DNA of 64,000 bases from Eretmocerus hayati (lineage: Eukaryota; Arthropoda; Insecta; Hymenoptera; Aphelinidae): the NCBI GenBank assembly GCA_029851415.1, contig CM056743.1, positions 98,244,501 to 98,308,500 of the forward strand, written 5' to 3'. The translations under genes and the position numbers were made by a program. Shown here in pieces: positions 54,765 to 64,000 of the stretch. The notes under the pieces are model-generated. The model worked only from the letters and a program-made list of their open reading frames with translations. It did not search any database and was not told the DNA's origin. The stretch's first letter is position 1. Each line of letters begins with the position of its first letter.

Positions 54765-55755
54765 TTCGCTTAAAATTGTTTTGAATTTCTCATTTTTCAC
54801 CCCCTGGTTTGACTTTTATCCAAAATTCACCTTAACCATCTTGTTCTCCTCGCCAAAATCTATCGAATAGTACCCCTATACTTTCCTCATCTCATAAACA
54901 ACGCTCTCCGTGAATTATATTGAAAAACACCTCGTTCATGTCCGTATGTACGTGTGTCTGTAGTTGTCTTCTCTTTGTCACGTGATATCTCCTGAACCCC
55001 TCGATCAATCTTCTTGAAATTTCGAGGTTTTACTCTCAATCGATCAGTGATGGTCCCAGTCTATTGACAATTCCATACTCTCATTACTCCTTCTTCCACG
55101 TTCAACTGATTGCCTAAATTTTAACATCATTTTCAGACCCTGTTGGTCCAAACGTTCTAGCATCTCCTATTCACAGTATACATTTTTACTCATTGTTGTC
55201 CAAGTGTTCTTCGATCATTCTAAAGAGATTGGTTTATACAGAATTTTGATCAGTGTTTGCAGTTTTGAAAAAAAATTTTTTTCATTTTTCCTTCTATGTC
55301 ATTCCGAATTTCGTTTCCACTTCCGTCAATCTCTCTCAAATTTTGAGGCATTATTGAGCTTCCTCGGACAATGGTCCCAGTCCTTCCTGAGCCTCATCCA
55401 ATTACTGATTTCGCCCCTACAAACCTTTTTATCTTGAATTTTAATATCGATGCCGACATTTTTGCTTAAAATTTTTTCAATTTTCTCATTTTTAACCCCC
55501 TAGTTTGACTTTTATCCAAAATTCACCTCACCATCTCATTCTACTCGCCAAAATCTATCGAACGGTATCCCTATACTTTCCCCAACTTATGAACAACGCT
55601 CTCCGTAAATCATTTTGACTAACATCTTGTTCATTTCCATATAAGCCTGTGTCTATATGTTGTCTTCTCTTTGTCACACGGTATCTCCTAAACTACAGTA
55701 TCAATCCTCTTGAAATTTCGAGGCTTTATTCTCAATCGACCAGTGATGGTTTACA
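54765..55755. repeat. Tandem repeat, ~690 bp between the two best copies, with a weaker intermediate unit
   Basis: Blocks from TTTGACTTTTATCCAAAATT through CTTCTCTTTGTCAC and CTTGAAATTTCGAGG recur at 54765-55065 and 55455-55750. A diverged middle copy (TGGTCCCAGTC at 55055 and 55370) suggests a base unit of roughly 315-345 bp. Non-coding. Confidence 0.65.
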
Positions 55756-55924
55756 ATACGATTATTAGAAAGAAAAACAATTCATAATTATAATTATTGT
55801 AACATGAATGGGAGAAGAGAAAGCATTCCGCAAATCTCTTTTTGCAGCGTATTTAGAGATCGCAGTTTTTGGGAGTTTTTTGGACTTTTGAGGGAGTTTC
55901 CACTAATATTTCGGAATTTCGACT

Positions 55925-56170
55925 ACGGTAATCAGAAGAATGTACCACATTAGAGGTACCTGGGAGACCTCCCTACATTATCCATCTATTATTTGCCGTG
56001 ACCCAGGAATGCGTGGATACACCTGCGGGAGCCTGAGAGCGTTTATAGCGAATGTGAAGGCGACAGATCACACGAATCACTGCAAGTCGGTCGAAAATCA
56101 TGAGGTATCAGGATGTAAACGCTAATGTGCCACATTGAGAGTACCTGGGATAGCATTCTCCATCATCCAT
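55925..56170. repeat. ~184-bp satellite, about 1.3 units, inverted relative to the right edge
   Basis: CCGTGACCCAGGAATGCGTG and neighbouring sequence match the reverse complement of the satellite at 63335-64000. Confidence 0.7.
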
Positions 56171-56199
56171 CTATCACACAATGAACTCCACCTTTCACA

Positions 56200-58977
56200 A
56201 AATCAACTTCACCTTTGATTGCAGGTCATGATTTCATTGAAGTGTCACTTTCGATTCCCAAACGCCCACTCGAAGTAAAAACAATTCAAACTCGAGGATT
56301 GAACAAGATTGATGAGCTAGCATTCAGTGAAGTCTTATCTATGAATCTTTCTTCTCTCTGCTCGTTATCTAATAAACCCACGACAAATTTCTCTAAAACT
56401 TCGACTAAATCAGCCAATGAAACAGAGTCAGACTAAATAAAAATTGATGAGAGGGCAGCTAGCCTTAGCAATTCACTTATTAAGTCCTTTGATATGGTCG
56501 CCCCACTTAAAACTATCACAATCTCTTCCAAAAGAAAGCCGTGGGTCTCTCTACCTATTCTGATAAAAATGAAAGAACGTGACAAAGGATACGCTGAAGC
56601 AAAAAGGTCAAATTCTCAATTGGATACTGGAAGGTATAAAAAATTGCTCTCACATGTGTGTAACCTGCTGCGTGGCGCAAAAAGTGCATTCATCAAGAAA
56701 TTTTTATCCGGTGCAAGCACATTGAAAGCCAAATGGCAAGTCATTCAGACGTCAAGAGTAAACAAGTCAGTTACACCGTCCCCATTCAATTTTTTCACTC
56801 CTGATGAGTTAAATGAGTACTATGCTTCTACTGTAAACAAAACCGAGCCACGGTCTGGAGCGAATTCACTTCGAATTTTTGAAGACCCTATCAAAGATAC
56901 TACACAACAACTTTTCCATTTTCGTCTTGTAACGACTGATGAAGTACGTGAAATTTTGCTGAAAGCAACATCTAAAAGTAGCGGCTTCGACGGGGTTTCA
57001 GTTAAAATTCTCAAAAAGGCACTACCCTGCATTGTCACTCCACTATCGAATTTGTGTAACCATAGTTCACAAAATGGATATTTTCCAACCTTGTGGAAGA
57101 AAACACTACTACGTCCCCTCCTAAAGTGCCAATTGCCATCTACTCCATCAGACACAAGACCTATTGCTCAATTGATGGAACTTTCCAAAGTCCTCGAGCG
57201 TCTTGTTCATAATCAGTTGTCTGGTTTTCTTGAGTCTAACTTGCTCTTGTATGAAAAACAAGCTGCTTATAAACCAGGACATAGCACCCAAACCGCTTTA
57301 CTTCGCATTGTTGATGATGTTAGAAGGGCGACCGAAGACCGTAAAATTACCATACTAATACTCTTCGACTTCTCAAAAGCCTCCGACTCCATCCCACACG
57401 TACTTTTACTCAGAAAACTGAGAAATCTCAGAGTATCGAAAGGTGCGCTTCGGTGGTTTCACTCTCACTCAGCAGATAGGCTGCAGGCTGTAATAGATGG
57501 TGGAGGAAAAATCTCTGATTTCCTAAGAGCAACTTCGGGCGTTCCACAGGGCAATATTCTTGGTCCACTCCTGTTTGCGATCTTTATAAACGACATGCCT
57601 AGAGTACTCAAATACACCTCATGCATTTTATTTGCAGGCGACTCACAAATATATCTGCATTGTCAACTTGACGAGTTAATTGATAGTTTGGGGGAAATGG
57701 GCCAGGATGCGCAAGGAATCGCTGATTGGGCGAGTCACAATGGATTAGTATTAAATGAATCAAAGTCAAAAGTTATGAACCTCGGATCAAGAGAAATGAT
57801 CACTCGTATTGATTTTCAAACTATCCCAAAAATTAGAGTTAATGGTGTGGAATTAGATTCGTATTTGAGGCTCGCAAGCTCGGAGTGAAACTAGATCAAA
57901 ACCTCACCCGGGAAAGTCACACCAAAGCAGTTTTATCTAAAGTCTGCTCAGCTTACATTCGCTCAACTTTCACAGATACGCACTCTCGCAATGACTAAGA
58001 CTTGAATTGGTACAGACATTAATTTTCCCACATATTGACTATGCATCAGTAGTTTATCATAGCATAGGAGAAACTCAAAACTCTATGCTACAAGTTGCTC
58101 AGAACGCGTGTGTACGCTTCGTCATTGGAAACTTGGATCGCGTATCGCATGTCACACCCCATCGCCTTGCTCTAAATTAGATGTCAGTTAGCAGGAGGAG
58201 AGAGTATCTGATCTGTAACTTAGCTTATAAAGTAATCGCAACTGGCATCCCAAACTACCTATGTGAAAAATTCACGAGGCTGGGGGTCGATGTTTTTCTC
58301 AGACGGTCAGATAGGAACCCTAAAGAGGTCCTTATATATGTAAAAGCAAATTCGATTACCTGGACGAAATCCTTCCAAGTCAATGCATCGATCTTCCCAA
58401 ATTCTTTGAATGTCTCTGCTTTTGAACCAGACCAAATTGCACCCATGAAGAGGTTTTTCAGAGCAGAGTTTTTCAAGCGAGATGTTAATGATTGGAATGC
58501 ACGAATTATATACGAGAACCTTTCAAGCCCTTTATTTGAATTAGATTAACATACAAAATCATCAACATTTTGCATGCCCTTGTTTTTGTTGTCTTCCTCT
58601 ATTTCTTCTTCTCCAGCTGCAATTCCTTCTTCTTTCCATAAATTACGGATTGAGCTACACTGTTGTTTCAACCAAAAAGTACTGCTGGTGAAAGTTGACA
58701 TGTCTACATCACACGCACTGCAAAACCATTTAATTGCCCTTATTTTTTTCTTTGACAGAAATCAAAATTGAGTGAATATTTCCTTTTTCACTACTAGTGA
58801 TGCGTCATAAAATCAGTTTAACAAGATCACATGCGACGGTCACTAAGGAATTACGTTTATATTTGCTTTTAGAAAACTGTTGTCACTAGAAATAACTTTA
58901 AGTATTTTTCATGTATATTCTCATGTATTTACTACAATACACCAGACGGGGTCCTACCCCAAGGTGAAATAAAGAAC
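56200..58977 (+). mobile_element. Decayed CR1-like retrotransposon, 5'-truncated
   Basis: Contains the end of an endonuclease, a reverse transcriptase and a 3' UTR ending in AATAAA just before the next element. 5' sequence is missing. Related to, but clearly different from, the element at 2388-7750. Confidence 0.78.
56215..58549 (+). pseudogene. ORF2 (endonuclease end and reverse transcriptase) of the decayed CR1-like element
   Basis: Pieces: 56215-56436 (GHDFIEVSLSIPKRP, end of the endonuclease), 56494-57888 (RT) and 58181-58549 (C-terminal domain beginning MSVSRRREYLICNLAYKVIA). RT motifs are present but damaged: FDFSKASD keeps its Asp, SGVPQGNILGPLLFAIFIND is intact, but the catalytic YADD/FADD box reads FAGD, removing one catalytic Asp. 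Stops and frame changes separate the pieces (56436, 57888-58180). Not functional. Confidence 0.8.
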
Positions 58978-60799
58978 TACCGTAAGATGGGGTAACTTTG
59001 CCATAGGGGGGGGGGGGTAACTTTGCCACACCGCCGGGAACAGATTTCAGGCTGCTGTGGGTAAGGTAGGGAATCTTATCGCTCTAGTAACCATTTCCTC
59101 CAGTGGGGGCATGCGTGAGCTATGTTCTGCGCCCGCGGAAGGCGGCTCTAGATGCCTCAGAGTTGTTTATAACCTATTTTTGTACCGCAGTGAGAGACAA
59201 GCATAAAAATCTGGTCCCAAAAAATTAACCCAGTACAAGCACTTGGCGTCGAATGACAGGCAAATGCTGCATATTCTCATTGACTTAAACCGTTAGCTTG
59301 ATAATTCAGTTGTTACAAAGCACAATTTTTCCACGGTACAAATTTTACGTCGAGAAAAAGAAAAAAAAGCTGTTTTTATTGCTATGGTGGGGTAACTTTG
59401 CCACACTTTTCTACTGTAGCTTGAGGCGATGCGGTCACCGTGCACCATGACCATGGACCTTGAAAATACACCTTTCATGAAAAGTTTGATGATTCAAAGT
59501 CTGAGTAGAGTTGTCGAATACTTGTTATTGTTCAACTTGTATTCCTCAATACGTCGCTCAGCCCAAATCATAAGAGAATCGGAGAAAAGTGGGAATAACT
59601 CAGCCGCGGGAACGTCCTAACCTATGATATACGCACATTTTCATTCCCAACTCTTTCCGATTCTACTGCAATTTAGGCTCAACGAAGAGCGAACAAATCT
59701 AAATTAGATGATAACAAATATTCGTGCGCTCGTCGTTCAGCCCAAATCGCAAAAAAATCGGAGAAAGTTGGGAATGATTTCCAGCTTGCATGGTGACCGC
59801 ATCGCCTCAACTGCTCACGTTCACAGTTATTTTGTTCAACTTCTCTCACGTAATTTCCCATTTTATCATACTTTCATTCTTCCAATCCAATTTCCACCCA
59901 TCTGCTCTTACAGATGACCAGAAACTATGCAAGGCAGAAGGGTAGAAGGAATTACAAGAATCATTCATACGGCAAGCTCCAGAAGTGCCGTAAGCAAATA
60001 GGATGTGGCAAACTCTCTTACCGTAAAGCAGCCAAGGAATTTGAGATACTAGTGAAAACATAATTCACTTATCTCTTCATTAAACGAAACAATTCCGTCT
60101 AGATGGATTTTATTTAGATTAAAAATTGCCAATGCTGCTTTGCGTTAGGCTCTCTTGAAAATACTCGTGCAGCATCGATAACTTATACAAAGCGTTAAAT
60201 GCGGGAAAATTTCTCTTGGAGCGCAGAAAAGTCATAATAATCATCAAGAACTCGATTAAAGAGATGAATTGACTTTCATTTTTCAATCTTAAATCCTAGC
60301 TAAACGTGCAAGTACTTGAGGCATAAGTCAAGCATCATCTTTCGACACTCTTCCGTGGAATTTTGAGAAACCAAACTTATATAAACAGCTTTGATACTAC
60401 TCCAAATCAATCATTTGACTTGTTCAATGCTGTTAAAAGCTTGGGATGCCAAGAGAAACGTTCCCAATGGGAACAACATCTATTAGAGCTCATGAGATAC
60501 AAGATACACTCGTATTTTCACAAGAATTCTAGTCGTGATACTGAAATTCCAGTGGAGATACTGGAGTGTGGCAAAGTTACCCCACCCCAGGTTTTGTAAA
60601 AAGTGTTTTGCTTCTCAAGACCGTATCTTCAAACAGGATTCTCAAATCAAGTTCTACCTTACGCCAATCGAAAGCTAAGATTCTAAGCTTTCGATTGGCT
60701 ACTGATACGGGTAGGTTTTGCCGTAATCTCTCCGAGCTATACGGAAAACAATCCCAAAAAAAAGTCGAAAGTGTGGCAAAGTTACCCCACTTGGCGGTA
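58978..60799. mobile_element. 1.8-kb TIR transposon with repeated GGGGTAACTTTGCCA ends, TA-flanked
   Basis: Left end TACCGTAAGATGGGGTAACT and right end (complement) TACCGCCAAGTGGGGTAACT. The same GGGGTAACTTTGCCACA word occurs internally at about 59020, 59390 and, inverted, 60567. A 390-bp MITE is nested at 59421-59810. ORFs inside are short; no transposase domain is recognised. The right end sits directly against a TATC microsatellite. Confidence 0.7.
59421..59810. mobile_element. 390-bp MITE, copy B (inverted relative to 40894-41286)
   Basis: Ends TTGAGGCGATGCGGTCACC and the complement; internal sequence is the reverse complement of copy A over its length. Confidence 0.8.
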
Positions 60800-60826
60800 T
60801 CTATCTATCTATCTATCTATCTATCA
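60797..60826. repeat. (TATC)n microsatellite with adjacent satellite fragment
   Basis: About seven tetranucleotide units, followed to about 60880 by a piece of the 184-bp satellite (ATTTGCGGTGACTCAGAAG and onward). Confidence 0.85.
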
Positions 60827-61098
60827 TTTGCGGTGACTCAGAAGTGCGCGGATATACCTTCGGGAGTTTGAGAAGATATGCATGAATTGATTAGATGATG
60901 ATAATCTATCCATTATCCTCACTGTCGTCAACAATCAGTTCTCTCCATTCGGGCGATAGGAGTTTCACTTACTTGTCCCCGATCTTGCGAGTCCGAGACA
61001 GAACAAGGCCTCTGACCACAAAAACAATCGATTGAAGAGGTCCTAATTCGTAGATCCCCTGAATCGCAATTTAGGGATTCATTACCGTTTTGGTATTG

Positions 61099-62741
61099 TA
61101 AGGTAAGTGTACCCAACCTGCCTTCATTAAGCTATTTTTTTAATAACTCTAACCCATCTTAATATTTTCCAACGTACAGTACCCACCAAAATGAATGGAA
61201 CACGGGTTACTTCACTAAAACAGCGATTCCTCGGACGTCCTTGGATGTACGGCAATTCTACAGAAAGCATTTGAAAGATGAGAAAAAAGCTACCAACTCG
61301 TGTCTTCCAAAAATTTTTCCAACCCAAAATCCATCTTCTTCATTGGCTCTGAAAAGTGAAAAATTCTTGATTTCAATCAATCATCAATCATTTATCGGGA
61401 AATCACGATAGAGTGAAAATCTTTGCGGGATCTTGTGGATCTTCTCAAGACCTTCAGAATCGTCCCGTCGTACATAAGTCTACGGTTTTTCGCACCCAAG
61501 TTACGAGCGATCAAGTGAGAGCAAATTCACACGCTTTGAGAGTAGCGGAGATACAAAAAATGCCTGATCTACGATTTCGTCGTGACAACTTCTAAAAATC
61601 ATAAAATATGAATCAGTTATGTTTTAAAATGCACTCGAAACGACCTCGGACAGCCTGAAGGACAAAAATCTCATACCTCTAGATCAACAGTACCCTCGAC
61701 CTGCACCAACTTCTCTTTGCCAGATCACTCGTAACTCGGGTAAAAAAACCCGTAGAGTAATGTATAAAAAGAGGATTTTGAAGGTCTTGAAAAGAGCGAC
61801 AAGATCCCGCAAGGTTTTTTGCGCTATCATAAGTTCCCGATAAATGATCGATGATTGATTGAAATGAAAAATTTTTCACTTTGCGGAGCCAATTGAAACC
61901 ATGAATTCTAAGGCAAAAAATATTCCAAAGGACATGAATTGATGGATTTTTTTTCATCTTCCAGATGCTTTCTTCAAAATTGCCGTAGACCCAAGGATGT
62001 ATGAGTAATCGCTGTTTTAGTGAAAGAATCCGTGTTCCATTCATCTTGGTGGGTACTGTACCTCAACTCAATTTAAAGCTTGTCTCAAGACCTTCAAAAT
62101 AAGTGAGAGTACATCGAATTTGGACCAACTGGTGCAAAACTGTTTCAACTCTCCCAAAAGGTGATTTTCGAGAGTTTACAGAAGAATATACCCAACTTGC
62201 GCCCACCATTCAAAACAATATAGCTTTAAGCTGGCCCAGAACAATGTTTCCGACCCATTTCCATGCGGTGAAAACGTACTGAGTGGTGAAAAAAGGATTG
62301 CTGCAGCCCTTTCCGAGATTACCATATAGGGGCATGTTGGGTACACTCCGATGTCGGCCTTCTTGATTTTCGAATCATCTCCGGGTTTCGTACATGAAAT
62401 CGCTCCAAATCCAACTCTAAAGAGCGGCTCCTGGTGGTCCTGAGACAAGAAATGGAATACGCTGCGGTACGTTGAGATTGGTCAGAGAAAAATGAATTTG
62501 CACCGGTTTTACTGAACGCAATTTCCTCGGTGATTTCTTCGCCGTGCAAACACGGAAAATAGTACAATCTCTTTCTGGAGGACGCAGAATTGATCCAAGT
62601 TCGATACAAACTACGTACTTCCTCATATTCCAACATAACCAACGTAAAAAAAATATGCGGGAAGGTCCTAGAAGGCCCATGTCTGAAATCGGCATATGGG
62701 GGCAAGTTGGGTACAGAGGCAAGTTGGGTACACTTACCTTA
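61099..62741. mobile_element. 1.64-kb TIR transposon with ACCCAACTTGCC-type ends
   Basis: Ends TAAGGTAAGTGTACCCAAC and its complement match over 24 bp with one mismatch. The word GGCAAGTTGGGTACA is repeated just inside the right end, and CCCAACTTGC / GTTGGGTACACT occur at 62190 and 62335. A palindrome (61174-62061) is nested inside. No transposase recognised. Confidence 0.72.
61174..62061. mobile_element. 0.89-kb foldback element nested in the TIR transposon
   Basis: Ends GTACAGTACCCACCAA and the complement. Arms of about 0.4 kb are inverted copies (AAAACAGCGATT, GATCTTGTGG-type blocks), meeting near 61620. Confidence 0.75.
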
Positions 62742-63334
62742 CATCATTCATCATTTTGCTGGTGATGGGGATAATCCCGCAATCAAAATTCTCACTATAC
62801 CTTTTTTCTATTAAACTGGCATTTTTCGATTGGAGTGATAATTTGCAAACCCATCGGTCCTCATTCATCTCACGGGTCTTTGATCGTGATGCACAGTGTT
62901 ATTTTCAGAGGTTTTGAGAGTGAACAATGATCACAAAGTGTGGATGGGCCGACTATGGTGAATTTGCGATAAATTCAAATTCTTCACTCAAAGGAACATG
63001 GAGATGCCGTTTCATTAGGATTTAAGATTGAATATCGATCAATTCATCATCCGAATGGATCTACATTCTACCAAGGTGAGTCATATTTCTTACAGTTCCG
63101 TATCCCATTCACATGATCGCGTGAACTACTGAACGGAATTCTGGTCCCATCAATGTCTGATAGGGTCCCGAAAATACGTGGCCTGTGCAGAATAGGAAGG
63201 GCATATCTAGGAAATTTCCTGGTGTGGTTCAGTCTGGATGACTTGGTGACTTTATGGATGGTCTGGAGTTCCTCTCCTAATAACACTCCGATAGGAATAT
63301 GGTAAGATTGCATCATCTTCCATCCATGCATCCA
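62742..63334. other. Stretch without recognisable genes
   Basis: Only short ORFs without domain features. Confidence 0.35.
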
Positions 63335-64000
63335 AATAAAGGCTTTCACATTTACACTCGCTCTAGACGCTCTCAAACTCCCGCAAGTGTATCCACGCAC
63401 TCCCGGCCACGGCAAATGATAGATGGACGATGTAGAAAGGTATCCCAGGTACTTTCAAAGTGGCACATTTGCGTTTACATCCCGAGAATTCATGATTTTG
63501 CATTGATCTGCAGTGCATCCGTGTGGCATTCCGACTCAGAATCCGACCTTGACGCTCTCAGATTCCTGCAGGTGTATCCACGCACTCCTGGGTCACGGCA
63601 AATGATAGATGGATGATGTAGGAAAGTATCCTAGCTAATTTCAATGTGGCATATTCGCGTTTGCACCCCCAGAATTCGTGACTTTCGACCGACTCGCGAT
63701 GATTCGTGTGGCCTTTTGACTCGACATTCGCTCTAGACGCTCTCAAGCTCCCGCAGGTGTATCCATGCACCTCTCCGTCACGGAAAATGATAGATGGGTG
63801 ATGTAGGGAGGTATCCTGAGTGATTTCAATGTGGTACATTCGCTGTTACACTCCGGGAAATCATGGTTTTCGACCGATTTACAGTGATTCATGTGGCCTT
63901 TCGCCTTTACATTCGCTCTAGACGGTCTCAAACTCCCGCAGGTGTATTCACGCACTCCCGGGCCACGGCAAATGATTGATAGATGATGTAGGGAGGTATC
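63335..64000. repeat. ~184-bp tandem satellite, about 3.5 units, runs off the right edge
   Basis: The block GTGTATCCACGCACTCC and its variants begin at about 63388, 63571, 63757 and 63941, giving spacings of 182-186 bp. Each unit also carries CTCTAGACGCTCTCAA and GATAGATGGATGATGTAGG-like blocks. Protein-like readings on the minus strand are repeat by-products. Confidence 0.88.

Noticed and set aside
63558..63955. Small Cys-containing proteins on the minus strand at the right edge
   Set aside because: They are readings of the 184-bp satellite and recur with each unit.
1..64000. Telomeric or rDNA target for the R1-clade elements
   Set aside because: No TTAGG-type repeats or 28S rRNA sequence flanks any copy; the flanks are GA/TC repeats.

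Overview
This window is nuclear DNA from an animal, most likely an insect. It contains spliced genes with standard GT-AG introns, R1-clade and CR1-like non-LTR retrotransposons, a PIF/Harbinger transposase with introns, and many inverted-repeat (foldback) DNA elements. No bacterial gene organisation, rRNA or canonical tRNA is seen. The species cannot be named from the sequence alone.

Layout. 1-2346 (-): an R1-clade retrotransposon whose 5' end stops in a (GA)n/(TC)n microsatellite and which runs off the left edge. 2388-7750 (+): a nearly complete CR1-like element with (TC)n on both sides. 7803-8605: an inverted-junction fragment of a related element. 8616-10016 and 10027-14925 (+): two R1-clade copies joined head-to-tail through a short (GA)n tract. 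15112-16500: a foldback element with a nested 240-bp MITE. 19484-25335 (-): a spliced gene model joining a Myb/SANT-like DNA-binding domain to an LRRC59-like leucine-rich-repeat domain. 28517-29404 (-): a second Myb/SANT copy with the same exon boundary. 31485-38400 (+): a decayed PIF/Harbinger transposase in four exons. Its largest intron holds a 5.3-kb foldback element, which holds the youngest R1-clade copy (33068-36106, with an intact 829-codon ORF).

40.9-49.6 kb is a thicket of MITEs, nested long palindromes with a tRNA-like sequence in both arms, a ~450-bp tandem repeat carrying a hairpin, and motif-repeat DNA. 49653-50440 is a TIR element with perfect 30-bp ends. 50837-51346 is the most unusual stretch: back-to-back ~70-nt hairpins at ~72-bp spacing, with an almost invariant 8-nt loop and stems that differ from unit to unit while staying self-complementary. 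53.4-64 kb holds a foldback relic, tandem repeats, a dead CR1-like element (56200-58977), two TIR transposons with repeated internal end motifs, and a ~184-bp satellite that continues past the right edge.

Together these describe a transposon-dense region in which one retrotransposon family appears to home to GA/TC dinucleotide repeats, DNA transposons have nested repeatedly in each other, and a transposon-type Myb/SANT domain may have joined a host-type LRR gene. All splice models and homologies are read by eye from the sequence.
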